From the NCBI GenBank assembly GCA_037974665.1, contig CM075766.1, positions 48,721,569 to 48,785,568 on the forward strand: a stretch of 64,000 nucleotides of DNA, in the 5' to 3' direction. Made by a program: the position numbers and the translations under genes. Below are positions 1 through 11,473 of this stretch, one piece after another. Positions within the stretch are counted from its first letter, which is position 1. Each line of letters opens with the position of its first letter. The notes beneath the pieces were generated by a model. The model saw nothing but the letters and a program-made list of their open reading frames with translations, did not search any database and was not told where the DNA came from. The stretch comes from Ehretia macrophylla (Eukaryota; Streptophyta; Magnoliopsida; Boraginales; Ehretiaceae).

Positions 1-536
1 CAGTTGATTAGGCAGAGAATGCTTATAGCACAGAGCAGATACAAGAGTTATGCTAATAAACGTCGTCGGGATTTGGAGTTTGCAGTCGGGGATCGGGTTT
101 TCTTGAAATTCTCTCCTCGAAATGGGTTTGCTCGTTATGGTAAAAAAGTGGTAAGCTGAGTCCAAGGTTTGCAGGACCGTTTGAGATTACCAACAGGGTT
201 GGTAAGTTAGCATATCGGTTGGCTTTACCGGAGAACTTCTCTAATGTCCACGATGTCTTTCACGTGTCTAATTTGCGGAAGTATAATCCGGATCCTTCTC
301 ATATTCTAGAGCCAGAGCCATTACAGTTTCGTGAGAATCTGACTTATGATGAGAGGCCGATTCGCATTATTGATCAGATGGAATGGGAACTGAGATCGAA
401 TAAGATTTCAATGGTCAAAGTATTGTGGAAGCATCACGGGATTGAGGAGGCTACTTGGGAGAGGCGAGATCAGATGCAACAGTAGTACCCAGATCTTTTT
501 CGTACAGCAAGTAAGAATTTCGGGGATGAAATTTCT
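1..536 (+). pseudogene. 3' end of Ty3/gypsy pol: integrase C-terminus and chromodomain-like tail
   Basis: This is the end of a pol gene whose start lies left of the window. The first codons read as the integrase C-terminal region (QRML, SYANKRRRDLEF, VGDRVFLK), followed by the conserved HDVFHVSNLRKY segment and a chromodomain-like tail (YDERPIRI ... VLWKHHGIEEATWE). That tail is typical of the Del/Tekay clade of plant chromoviruses, where it is thought to steer integration. The frame is broken twice: near 150-160 the phase shifts and a TGA follows, and at 483-485 a TAG replaces the Gln codon found at the same place in the related element A1 (11403). The same integrase phase shift is present in A1. 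Confidence 0.85.
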
Positions 537-538
537 TT

Positions 539-551
539 AAGGGGGGAAGAA
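539..551 (+). other. Polypurine tract of left-edge element
   Basis: AAGGGGGGAAGAA lies directly before the TG that opens the 3' LTR at 552. A purine run at this place primes plus-strand DNA synthesis in LTR retrotransposons. Confidence 0.8.
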
Positions 552-2981
552 TGTGAGACCCCATATTTTGCCTTTATCTCGATTTGCGTATTTTGTCTCG
601 ATTTGCGTGATTTGACCTGTTTATGTACTATATGAGTTAGAATGTGTTAAATATGTGATTTATATTCCTAATACATGCTATATGTGCATTCATAAAATTT
701 TCATCAAAATCAACACCAGAAATTTTATCGCCGGTTTTAGTGAAGAGTATTTTTTACATCTGTCTGCTAAAATTTTTACAGGGGTGTTTTAAACAATTTA
801 AAACCTAGTCCTCGGATATTAATAGACCTGTGTTTGATTAAAATGGATTTGGAATCGGTTTTGGAATTTTAAAGATTTTTATACTTTCTTTTGCAAGAAA
901 TCTAGTTTTAAGCCGACTCGGGTGAAAATATTTGAAAGTAAAACTCTTTGTCACCTAAAATATATTATCTAGAATTAGTTTAAGTGTCAATTTAATGTTT
1001 GAGCAAGAAATAGTCTAAAAATAGAATTAAAGGACAAGAAAATACTAAAAATAACTAAGTGTCAACTTTGACTTTTTAAAATTTGTTTGACCTTTGCTTA
1101 ATATATCATCAATACACATTAAAAGCTCACAAAACATACTCATTTTACACACACATTTCCATGAGCTTCCTTGAGCAAAAGAGAAGTTTTCTTCAACATT
1201 TTTCAAAGCAAAATTTCATTGAAAAACCTAGTTTTTGTCTGTAGTTTTTTGAGCCAAGTTGGATTTCGCTTGTTGTGCACGTATTGCATGCATATCTAGA
1301 CTTGTTTCGAATCAAAGGTGAGAGAAAAATTATAGATCTCAAAATGTCATTTTTATGTTTTTGCATCTAATTGAATTTTGAACCGTTAGAAAGTTGAATT
1401 GATGTTATATTATTGCTCAATGCATGCTAAGGATCGTTTATATGTATTTATATAAGATTTGAACCGTTGTAGCATGAATTTTATTTTTCGGGTATTAAAA
1501 GTTGAGTTGTTGGCTATTTATTGAATATTTGGAGTTATGGTGGTTGGAATCAATTACTATTAGCTTGTAAAAGTTTGTTAAATACGTGATAGTAATGTTG
1601 TAATGCCGAAATTTTGATTGTGATGTTGGTGTGAAAGTCCAAAAATTTTAGCCAAGGTGCATTGAGGTTTTAGGGTTGTTGAGCTTGATGTGGATGGTTT
1701 ATGGTTGGTTTCCGAGGGGGTGAATGTTGTTGATTGAGTGGGTAAGTGATAGAAATTAGTTTGGAGGTTATTGGATTAGTAGAATGTAAGTTATGACTTT
1801 TAGAAGTTCGGGTTGTCTTTCTTTAAAATGTTGATATATGCCTTTGAATGATCGGATGGTGTTTGAGTAATTGAATTGTGCGTTGTTGATGGTTAGATTA
1901 GGGTTTGGTTGTGTGTTTAATGCATGTTAAGTTGGGTGGCCTACTTTGTCATCTAACTTAGTTGTTTGTTGTTTAATTGAATAGTTGTTGTTATGTTGTT
2001 GAATTGATGATTATCGATTGATTATTGTTGAATCGGGAGATAATCAACGGAAAAGGTTGTCCTCCTGTGATTGAATGTTTATTATTATTGCTGAGTCTTG
2101 GTATGTGTGTTCCACCTCTTGGGCAACATCGGGCTATTGGGTTGAAACCGACATGACTACCATAGGCTATCCCCAGCTCGCATGACGGTGGTGTCATGGA
2201 GGGAGGGGCTAGTGAGGTACCTCGGGTACATGAGTAATGGGGAGTTACAAGAAGAACGGTTGAGATCGTGATGGCATTTGGAGCTACACCAACTAGAGTA
2301 TCCTTTATTGATTGGTCATTATAGTTAATGTGTTTATATTGTTATTGATGATTATTGTGTGTTTACTGATCAAAGGATGATTTCCAAGGAGTATAGTAAA
2401 TACTGTTATAGATCTATCGAATCCTCACTGGGCTTGTTTTATATAAGCTCACTCTCAATTATTGCATGCATACAGGTGTTACCGATCCAGATTACGGGTA
2501 CGTGCCTCCAGAAGAGGATTATGTGCCATATGTGGACGAGTCCTACATGCCAGAGTCTTCTCCTTGATATCTGATGATGTACTTTTGTTATATTGTATAA
2601 TAAAACTAGTTGGTTTGTATTTATTTAGAAGTTTATGATATAAGATGTTGCGGAGTTAATGGATTAAAAGTTGCTAAGTTTAGTGGTCTTGTTTTGGAAT
2701 ATGATTAGGCTACTAAGTTGGTTATAATCTATTTTGGGAATGTATGTTATATAGTAAATGTATGATATTGGAACAGAAGCGTATAACTTATGGATGCAAT
2801 GGTAAAGAATGTTTATTGTATATTATGATTGAGTTGTTAATTGTTGAAATATTGTGGAGTTAGATGTATGAGTTTCGAAGAGATTGGTTTAGAGCCTCGG
2901 AGTCCTAATTTCTGTTGTTACACTGCCGAAATTTCGTTGCGTCCTGACTGATCGTAGGAGGGGTCAAGTTGGGGCATTACA
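552..2981 (+). repeat. 3' LTR of left-edge element (2430 bp)
   Basis: It opens TGTGAGACCCC and ends GGGGCATTACA. The U3 start carries short repeats of the type CTCGATTTGCGT. A donor-like site AAAG/GTGAGAG is at 1318, a hairpin at 2429-2451 and an acceptor-like CAG at 2473-2475. Confidence 0.85.
2429..2567 (+). other. LTR hairpin, acceptor-like site and acidic mini-exon (left-edge LTR)
   Basis: The stem TGGGCTT (2429-2435) pairs with AAGCTCA (2445-2451) with one G-T pair. CATACAG ends at 2475. The reading frame from 2475 to the TGA at 2565-2567 encodes 30 residues including DPDYGYVPPEE and YVDESY. The frame matches that in the A1 LTRs despite 16 base differences, 12 of them at third codon positions by my count. 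Confidence 0.5.
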
Positions 2982-4087
2982 CGACGCCTTTCATTCATTC
3001 TTTAACGGCTATTGCCCTATTACCAAATACTCTAGTGTTCAACACACAAATATAGTTTAAGACCTTCAATACCAGAATAGGGAAGTGCTACAGTTAACTA
3101 GGCTCTAAGACCACTAAGGGGAAGGGAAGGAGCGGGAGGTAGAAGACATGGCTAAAGGCTAAGTTTGAGAGAAAGAAGTAGAAGAAGTATTTCAATCCAA
3201 ATCTGACTCTGCCCCTTTAGTCGGGGGTTCTTCATTATTTATAGGCAAACGATTACAAAGCCTAATAATACAAGCGGAATCTTCACTATTCCTGACAAGG
3301 ACTAAAGCAGCTATCTTAAATAAAGGAAAAGTTGACACGACATAAAGAGATTCCTAATCATTCACAATAAGACAAACCTGACGCGACTAAAGCGGTTTCC
3401 TTTAATAAAAGAAATCTCACTTATTACAAATAGACAAACGAGACATGACCTAAAGGGAATCTGAAGTGACAAAAGATTCATGTCATATCCGATTATTACA
3501 ACATTACAAACTTATTTACATGACACGAGGCTTCGTCATGGGGTCCACCCAGGATTCCTGGAATCCTGTCTGCAATGAGTCACCATCTGTCGTTATTGAG
3601 ATCGAAGGAACGGGAGGCGGAAGACATGGCTAAAGGCTCAGTTTAAGAGAGAGAAGTAGAAGAAGTATTTCAATCCAAATCTAACTTTGTCCCTTTAGTC
3701 AAGGGTTCTTCATTATTTATAGGCAAATGATTACAAAGCCTAATAATACAAGTAGAATCTTCACTATTCCTCACAATGACTAAAGCAGCTTCATTTAATA
3801 AAGGAAAAGCTGACACGACATAAAGAGATTCCTAATAATTCACAATAAGACAAACTTGACACGACTAAAGTGGTTTCCTTTAATAAAAGAAACCTCACTT
3901 ATTACAAACAGACAAACGAGATATGACCTAAAGGAAATCTTGTGAGGCCTTCTGGATGGTTTCTGTATTTTTCCCAAAGATAAAATACAGAGCTTCCTGT
4001 TTGAGATAGTAATCTCCAAGTTTTGCAACATCAAAGCATTTGTGGAGTAAGAACTCCTTTTCTGCTTTCTCAATCTCTTGGGCTGTT
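2982..4087 (-). pseudogene. Endogenous pararetrovirus fragment V1 (leader, partly duplicated leader, coat-protein piece)
   Basis: Read on the - strand this is rearranged Caulimoviridae-like DNA. Bases 2982-2994 hold the ORF start, and 2995-3579 a complete 585-bp intergenic leader up to the stop codon of the previous pol copy (3580-3582). From about 3604 to 3940 the leader begins again, so it is partly duplicated in tandem. Bases 3950-4087 come from the coat-protein region that also occurs near 15550-15690 and 30750-30890. Between the last two parts lies TGTGAGGCC (3941-3949), identical to the start of solo LTR E at 18434. No intact gene is present. Confidence 0.75.
3102..3113 (-). other. Pararetroviral tRNA primer-binding site (V1)
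   Basis: On the - strand this reads TGGTCTTAGAGC, close to the plant initiator-tRNA-Met site TGGTATCAGAGC found in the LTR elements here. It lies about 110 bp upstream of the viral ORF start, as in the other viral copies. Confidence 0.7.
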
Positions 4088-4854
4088 TGTGAAACCCCAC
4101 TTTTCTGCTTATCTCGTTTTACGTGCTATACCTCGTTTTGCATGCATATGACCTGTTTATGTGCTATAGGACCTAGGAAGTTATAATTTTGATGTCAATA
4201 CTCCTAATACGTGCTAAATGTGCATTCATGAAATTTTAATCAAAAACAGGATCAGAAATTTTATCGTTGATTTTTAGTGAATAGTGTTTTCGAAACACGT
4301 CCGCTAAAATATTGAAACTGGTCTTTTTAACGCTTCTAGACCTAGTCCACGGACTCTAATAGACCTGTGTTTGATGAAAACGGTTTTAAAATCGGCTTAA
4401 GAATTTATTAGGATTTTTACACCGACTTTTGCAAAAAACCGAGTTTTAAGCCGACTCAGGTGGAATTCTTTGAATGTAAAACTTCTTATCACCCAAAAAT
4501 AATACACTTGAGATATCTTGGGGTTTGGATAATTATTTTGAGCCTTGGTGAGCAATAAAATGCTTTTAAAGTCAATAAAATACTAAAAATAATAAGTTTT
4601 ACTAACTTAAACTATTTTATATATTAACTAATTTTCCTCACATTAGTTACACACACTCACATAACACAAAAACACACCCAATTGCACACACAAGGCCGAG
4701 AGAAAGAAGGAGAAAAAGAAAATAGAATTTTCAAGGTTTTTCAATCAAATTTTCAAAGAAAAACTTGGTTTTTGTCCGTAAAACTTCGCACCGACTTGGA
4801 TTCCGCTTGTTGGGCACGCACTTCACGCATCCCTAGGCTTTTATCGCATCAAAG

Positions 4855-5953
4855 GTGAGAGAAAAATTCTAGATATCAAAATGTCATTTTTTTGTTTTTG
4901 CGTATAAATGAAATTTGAACCGTTAGAATTGTAATCTGACGTTAGATTATTGCTCCTTGCATGCTAGGGATCGTTTAGTGGTAATACTACGAATTTCTGT
5001 CAGATGTAGCATAATTTTTATTTTTCGGGTATTAAATTTTGATTAAATTGTTCAATGTTGAATTAATTGAGTTGTGATGATCGAAATCGATTTCCGTCGA
5101 TTTCTAAATACTTGATAATTATGTGGTAGCGCTGTTGTAATGCCGAATTTTCGATTACATTGTTCGTGTGAAAATCCAAAAAATTCGGCCTTGACACCTT
5201 AGGGTTTTAGGGTTATCGGACATGATTTGGAGGTGTTATGGTGGATTTCCGAGAGGGCTAATGTAGTAGGTTGAATGGGTGAGTGATAGAAACTGATTTG
5301 GCAATGTTTGGATTAGTAGATTGTAAGTTATGAATTTTAGAAGTTTAGGTTGTCATTCTTTAATTTCTTGAACGATGCCTTTAGATGATTGGGTGGTGTT
5401 TGAGTGTTGAATGGTGAGTTGTTGATGAGTAATTTAGGGTTTAATTGTGTATATAATGCATGTCCGGTTAGATGGCCTACTTTGTCATCTAACTAAGTTA
5501 TTGTTGTTTAAATGATAATTGATGCTATCAATGATGAATAAATGATGATTGATTGATGATTGATGATGATTATGGAGTCTTGGTATGTGTGTGCCACCTC
5601 TCGGGCAGCGTTGGGCTGTCGGGTTGATAACGGCATGACTGCCAGAGGCTACTCCCAGCTCGCATGACGGAGGTGTCATGGAGGGAGGGGCTAGTGAGGT
5701 ACCTCGGGTGCGTGAGTAATGGGGAGTTATAAGAAGAATGGTTGAGATCGTGATGGCGTTTGGAGCTACACCAAATAGAGTATCCTTTATTGAATGGTTA
5801 TATAGTTATGTGATGATACTATTATTTATGTTATTGTGTTTTTACTGACTCAAATGATTATTCCAAGGAGTTTAGTAGACCTTGCTCGAGATCTATCGGA
5901 TCTTCACTGGGCTTATTTATATAAGCTCACTCTATATTATTGCATGCTTACAG
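4855..5953 (+). other. Putative LTR-internal intron (A1 5' LTR)
   Basis: Donor-like AAAG/GTGAGAG and acceptor-like GCATGCTTACAG enclose 1099 nt. The same pair of sites occurs at matching positions in all LTR families of this window. Exon 1 upstream contains no ATG in any frame from the probable TATA box on. Splicing itself cannot be shown from DNA. Confidence 0.4.
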
Positions 5954-6045
5954 GTGTTGCAGAGCCTGATTACGGGTACGTGTCTCCTGAGGAGGAAAAT
6001 GTGCCTTACGTGGACGAGTCATATGTTCCAGAGTCTTATCCGTGA
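5908..6045 (+). other. LTR hairpin, acceptor-like site and acidic mini-exon (A1 5' LTR)
   Basis: Stem TGGGCTT (5908-5914) and AAGCTCA (5923-5929), then the acceptor-like CAG (5951-5953), then a 30-codon frame from 5953 to the TGA at 6043-6045 with motifs EPDYGYV, PEEENV and YVDESY. An upstream ATG at 5854 is in frame without splicing, but this upstream part is not conserved in the left-edge LTR. Confidence 0.5.
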
Positions 6046-6469
6046 TTCTGTGCTGTTATTTATCATGTATATTAGTTTAGTAGCCTTTTCTATGCTTATA
6101 GTTTTGTTGTATAGGATGCTGAAAAGAATATAAATTAGTTGTTACTATTCTAGCAGCTTCTTTTGTCTATGGTTAAGTTGTTAGATGGGTCTCAACTTAT
6201 TTTTGAAATGTATGATAAGGTTGAGGTATTGTATGTTATGTTGGAACGGAGGCATATAACGAGGACTGATTATTGTATATTACAGTTATGTTGTGTGTTG
6301 TTATGCTGTTGAGGAGTTGTTGTTTGTATGGTTATGGAATTGGATGTTTAATGTTATTAATGAGGTTGGTTTAGAACCTCGGTATTCTATTTACTGTCGT
6401 TATACTGCCGAAATCCCGTTGCGTCCTGATTGATTGTAGGTGGGGTCGAGTTGGGGCGTGACATTTAAG

Positions 6470-6481
6470 TGGTATCAGAGC
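6470..6481 (+). other. A1 primer-binding site (initiator tRNA-Met)
   Basis: TGGTATCAGAGC begins 6 bp after the 5' LTR and is complementary to the 3' end of plant initiator tRNA-Met. Confidence 0.92.
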
Positions 6482-6757
6482 GCATGATAGTTGTTAGCAA
6501 GGGTATTCTCGGAATGTGGGTAATGGTCTTTGCATGAAATATGTATGAAAAGAAAGAAAAGTGAATTATGTATTGATATGACTAAATGATTAAGTGATTA
6601 TGTGATTTAAGTGTTTATGTGATTATGTGATCAATTTGCTTATGTGATTGAAGCTTATGTGATCTATGTGCTTTATATGAGTTTGTTGTTTATGTGTTAA
6701 AAGTTGTATATAACCTGTTTACGTGCTATAACCTGTGCTAACTCTTTGATTAGTACG

Positions 6758-8005
6758 ATGGCCGGTAGACTGAGGACTCGTGGTAGGCCCGAGATAGTGG
6801 ATGAGGTTCCTGGTAATGTGGCACAGGGTCGTGATGGGGGTGATGACAGGTTAGGGGCAGCAATAGATCGGATTGCAGATTTGATGGCTGGACAGGCCCA
6901 GTTGTTAGCGGGTCAGGCTGCTCAAACTCAGGCATTGCAGGCTCAGATACAGAATGTATAGGGTAGTAATCACGGTCGAGGTACTATGAAAGAGTTTCTG
7001 GGGTACTATCCTCCTAGATTTCAGGGAGAGCCTGATGATAGGAAGGCCGAGTCATGGATTAGTAAGTTAGAGAAAATTTTTGATCCTCTCGGGTACACTG
7101 ATGAGAGGAAGGTGACTTGTGCTGTCTATTTGCTTGATGATGAGGCAGAGGAGTGGTGGCGCACTCTGAGAGCCAGTTGGGAGACCCGGGGTGTTCCGTA
7201 TGTTTAGGATGCCTTTCTGACTACTTTTAGGGATAAATATGTCCCGAGGGTTGCACGGGAAAGGAGAGAGGCTGAGTTCCTGTCTTTGGTACAGGGGGAT
7301 TCTTCTGTGGCTCAGTATGAGGCTACATTCACTAGGTTGTCTCGGTATGCACCGGAGTTTGTAGCTGTGGAGGAGAGGAAGACCCGTAGATTTATGTTGG
7401 GATTGAGGCCCGAGATTCAGGATGCAATGGCTCTGAATCGCTATGATATCTTCACTGAGGCTTTTGATGCAGCTTCTAGGTTAGAGAAGAGGAAAAGGGA
7501 TCAAATTGTCTCCAGTCAGCCTAATAAGAGGCCGTATCAGCCACAGGGCCAACAGGTTATATATAGGCCTCCAGTACAACAGGTTGTCTACAGGCCACCA
7601 GCCCAGCAGGGTTCTTATAGGCCACAGGGTCAGCAGAGTTACTATCGCCCTCAGTTTCAGCAGGGGCCATATCAGGTTCAGACTCAGTATAGGCCAGCCC
7701 AGTCTCAGGGTCAGTACAGGCCTAGTGTGGTGAGACCTCAGCAGCAGGCTGTATCAGCTGCTTCATCAGCTTCTGGTTCTTCTAGGGGCAGTGTTAGTGC
7801 CACATCATCGCAGTGTAATTACTGCAAGTGCCCAGGGCATGTGGAGTCCGACTGCAGGGTAAAGGCAGGGACATGTTTGGGTTGTGGTAGCAGCGAGCAT
7901 AGGGCGAAGGATTGCCCTAGATATGCGAGGACTGAGGGTCAGGCAACGACTCAGGGTTACCAGGGTAGGCCTACGGGCAGTGTACCACAGCAGCAACGGG
8001 TTTAG
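6758..8005 (+). pseudogene. gag: A1 gag: capsid domain and two zinc knuckles
   Basis: The frame starts at ATG 6758 (MAGRLRTRGRPE). It contains a retrotransposon gag domain (YYPPRFQGEPDD ... EEWWRTL ... VAQYEATFTRL), then a Gln/Tyr-rich stretch with repeated YRPxxQQ units (about 7530-7740), then two CX2CX4HX4C knuckles (7814-7915) that bind RNA. In-frame TAG codons at 6959 (probably from CAG) and 7205 (probably from TGG) break it. A third TAG at 8003-8005 separates gag from pol; the same UAG is present at the same place in G2, so it may be a genuine gag/pol boundary rather than decay. Confidence 0.88.
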
Positions 8006-11000
8006 GCTCGGGCTTATGCAGCTGATATGGAGGAGATGCCTGAGGAGACTGCAGTGGTGGAAGGTAACTTCCTTATACTTGATCAACTTGTTAAAGTGTT
8101 GATTGATTCTGGTGCTACGCATTCTTTCATTACTCCTGCTTGTGTGCAACGTGTTAATTTGCAACCTGAAAGATTGCCTTATGTGGTTGAGATTAGTACC
8201 TCTTTGACTGATAAGTATGTTACTGGCTTAGTATGTAAGGATTGTATAATACATGTTAAGGGGCATAATTTTCCTTCAGACCTTATCTTATTTCCTATCC
8301 GGGGGTATGATGTTATTCTGGGTATGGATTGGCTTTCTAAGTATGATGCCCAGTTAAACTGTAGAACCAAGGTAGTACAGTTTCGATTGCCGGATCAGCC
8401 AGTAGTAGAAGTAGCAGGTAACCGGGGTGCAAAGACGAGTTTTGTTATCTCAGCAACTAAAGTCGTTAAGTTGGTGAGTAAGGGGTGTTCGGGTTATCTA
8501 GCTTATTTGATCAATAAGCCATCTGATAAGCTACAGCTAGAGGAAGTCCCTATTATTCGGGAATATCCTAATGTATTTCCCGAGGAGTTGCCAGGGTTGC
8601 CGCCAGAGAGAGATATAGAGTTTGTGATTAATCTTGTTCCCGGTACTCAACCTATTTCTAAATCGGCGTACCGGATGGCACCAGCTGAGTTGAAGGAGTT
8701 GAAAGCTCAGTTGCAGGAGTTATTGAAGAAGGGATTTATCCAGCAGAGTTCTTCACCTTGGGGAGCTCCAGTCTTATTTGTGAAAGGATGGTACCTTGAG
8801 GTTGTGTATTGATTACCGTGGTTTGAATCAGGTGACTATCAAGAATAAATATCCTTTGCCACTAATTGACGAGTTGTTTGATCAACTTCAGGGGGCTAAA
8901 GTCTATTCTAAATTTGATTTGAGGCAGGGGTATTATCAGCTTCGGATTCGTACGGAGGATGTTCCGAAGTCTGCCTTCAGGACTCGGTACGGGCATTATG
9001 AGTTTGTTGTTATGCCCTTTGGTTTGACTAATGCACCGGCAGCATTCATGGATTTGATGCATCGAGTCTTTCAGCCGTACTTGGACCAGTTCGTGGTGAT
9101 TTTTATTGATGATATCTTGGTCTATTCTAAATCTGAATCGGAGCACGAGCAACATATACGGCTTGTATTAGAGAAGCTACAGGAGCATCAGTTGTTTGCC
9201 AAGTTCAGCAAATGTGAATTTTGGCTGCAACGGATTTCTTTTCTTGGCCATGTTATTACACAGAGCGGTATTTCTGTAGATCCCACTAAGATTGAATCGG
9301 TGATGTCTTGGAAACGGCCAGAAAGTGTTTCTGATGTCCGTAGCTTTCTTGGCTTGGCGGGTTATTACCGTAGGTTTGTCAAGGACTTCTCGAAGATTGC
9401 GGGGCCACTATCTAAGTTGACTCAGAAACGGACTATCTTTAATTGGGATGAGAAGTGTGAGAGTGGGTTTCAAGAGTTGAAAAAGAGGTTGACTACTGCT
9501 CCAGTACTTGCTCTACCAGAGGGGACCGATAATATGGTCATTTATAGTGATGCATCCAAGGAGGGCTTGGGATGTGTTCTTATGCAGGATGGCCGAGTTA
9601 TTGCCTATGCTTCCCTGAAGTTGAAGCCTTATGAAGAAAACTATCCGACTCATGATCTTGAGTTGGCAGCAGTTGTCTTTGCACTCAAGAAGTTGCGTCA
9701 TTATCTGTGGGGTAGTAATTTTGAGATTTTCACTGATCATAAGAGTCTTAAGTACTTATTCTCACAGAAGGAGTTAAATATGCGCCAGAGGAAATGGATG
9801 GAGCTTCTTGGAGATTATAATTGTTCTATCAATTATATGCCTGGAAAGGCAAATGTTGTAGCAGATGCTCTCAGCCGGAAGGCTAGTATTTCTTGTTTGG
9901 CTGTCAAGAAGTGGGAGATTCTTGAGGCGTTTAGTTATTGGAGACCAGAGTTGACTCAGGCTGGGGTGATGTGTTCACATCTCCGTATTCAGCCTTTATT
10001 ATTGTCTCAGATCAGGGAAGCTCAGCAACTTGATGTTAAACTTCAGAAGATCAAGGATCAGATCACGGATGATCAGTCTGACTTTAAACTGCATGAGGAC
10101 GGTATTCTTCAGTTTCGGAATAGGGTTTGTGTTCCCGATGAACCGGGCTTGAGGCGAGATATTCTGGAAGAAGATCATAATTCTAAATATACTATTCATC
10201 CCGGTGGAACCAAGATGTATCGGGATTTGAAGCAACATTATTGGTGGAACAACATGAAGAGGGAGGTTGCTCAGTTTGTATCTAGATGTTTGACTTGTCA
10301 GAGGGTGAAAGCCGAGCATCAACGACCAGCAGGTTTGCTTCAGCCATTGGCTATACCACAGTGGAAATGGGAGCATATTACGATGGACTTCGTCACTGGT
10401 TTGCCTAGAACACCGAGGGGTAATGATGCAGTTTGGATAGTCGTGGATCGTTTGACGAAGACAGCTCATTTTATTGCAATGAGGATGGGATATGAGGTTA
10501 CAAAGTTGACGGGTCTCTATCTGGATCAGATTGTTAGACTTCACGGGATTCCGTCTAGTATTGTCTCTGATCGAGATCCTCGATTTACTTCTCGTTTGTG
10601 GGAGAACCTTCAGGAGACTTTGGGTACTCAGTTGAACTTCAGTACCGCGTATCATCCACAGACCGACGGTCAGTCTGAGCGGACTATTCAGATTCTAGAA
10701 GATATGCTTAGGGCTTGTGTTCTGGACTTCGGGAAGAACTGGGAGAAACATCTACCACTTGCCGAGTTTGCCTATAACAATAGTTATCAAGCTACTATTG
10801 GAATGGCACCTTTTGCAGCTCTTTACGGTCGTAAGTGCCGTTCACCTTTATATTGGGACGAGGTAGAAGAGATGAAGACTGTTGATCCGACTATTATGCC
10901 AGAACTTCTTGAGAAGATTGAAAATGTTCAGTTGATCAGGCAGAGAATGCTTACGGCGTAGAGTAGATTCAAGAGTTATGCTGATAAGCGTAGTCGAGAC

Positions 11001-11472
11001 TTAGAGTTTGCAGTCGGAGATCGGGTTTTCTTGAGATTGTCTCCTCGAAAGGGGTTTGCTCGTTACGGTAAGGTGGTAAGCTGAGTCCGAGATTTGTTGG
11101 GCCGTTTGAGATTACTGGCAGGGTTAGTAAGTTGGCATATCGGTTGGCTTTACCGGAGAACTTCTCTAATGTCCACGATGTATTTCACGTGTCTAATTTG
11201 CGGAAATATAATCCGGATCCTTCTCATATTCTTGAGTCAGAGCCGTAGCTTCGAGAGAATTTGACTTATGATGAGCGTCCGATTCGTATTCTAGATCAGA
11301 TGGACCGAGAGTTGAGGTCGAAGAGGATTCCGATGGTAAAGGTGTTGTGGAAGCATCACGGCATTGAGGAAGCTACGTGGGAGAGACGAGATCAGATGCA
11401 GCAGCAATACCCAGATCTATTCCGTACATCAAGTAAGAATTTCGAGGACAAAATTTCTATAAGGGGGGGAGA
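8006..11472 (+). pseudogene. pol: A1 pol: protease, reverse transcriptase, RNase H, integrase, chromodomain-like tail
   Basis: In frame with gag across a UAG. The aspartic protease has IDSGATHSF (DSG at 8105-8113). RT has [32 protein letters not shown] and the catalytic FIDD at 9102-9113. RNase H has [19 protein letters not shown] and ADALSRK. Integrase has an HX4H...CX2C zinc domain (about 10180-10300) and catalytic D, D and E in [15 protein letters not shown] and GQSERT. Breaks: a deletion near 8786-8790 shifts the frame in RT; TAG at 10959-10961 replaces a Gln codon; a 1-bp deficit near 11070-11085 shifts the integrase C-terminus. The last frame, from about 11113, runs without a stop through the polypurine tract into U3 to 11572. 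Confidence 0.93.
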
Positions 11473-11473
11473 A
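11459..11473 (+). other. A1 polypurine tract
   Basis: A purine run centred on AAGGGGGGGAGAA abuts the TG of the 3' LTR at 11474. Confidence 0.88.

Larger units (their letters stand above)
1..2981 (+). mobile_element. Del/Tekay-like Ty3/gypsy retrotransposon, 3' part (cut by window edge)
   Basis: The visible part holds the pol end, a polypurine tract and a complete 3' LTR. It is clearly related to A1 (4088-13860) in the pol tail and in the whole LTR, but visibly more diverged from it than A1's own two LTRs are from each other, so it is a separate insertion. It sits in viral DNA: the base after the LTR begins the reverse complement of the pararetroviral ORF start. The expected duplication CGACG (2982-2986) cannot be checked because the 5' end is outside. 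Confidence 0.85.
4088..6463 (+). repeat. 5' LTR of A1 (2376 bp)
   Basis: It opens TGTGAAACCCC and ends GGGGCGTGACA. An AT-rich TATA-like TTTTATATATTA near 4615, then a leader without any ATG, lead to the donor-like AAAG/GTGAGAG at 4855. The acceptor-like TTACAG ends at 5953. Confidence 0.92.

Noticed and set aside
4183-4854. An AUG-started protein from LTR exon 1 feeding the acidic mini-exon in A1
   Set aside because: From the probable TATA box to the donor there is no ATG in any frame, so this simple model does not work.
6470-6481. tRNA gene
   Set aside because: The match is only the 12-base primer-binding site; no tRNA fold surrounds it. No tRNA, rRNA or CRISPR array was found anywhere in the window.
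9999-10655. Long open frame (218 codons) on the - strand inside A1 pol
   Set aside because: It is antisense to well-supported RNase H and integrase coding and has no recognisable domain.
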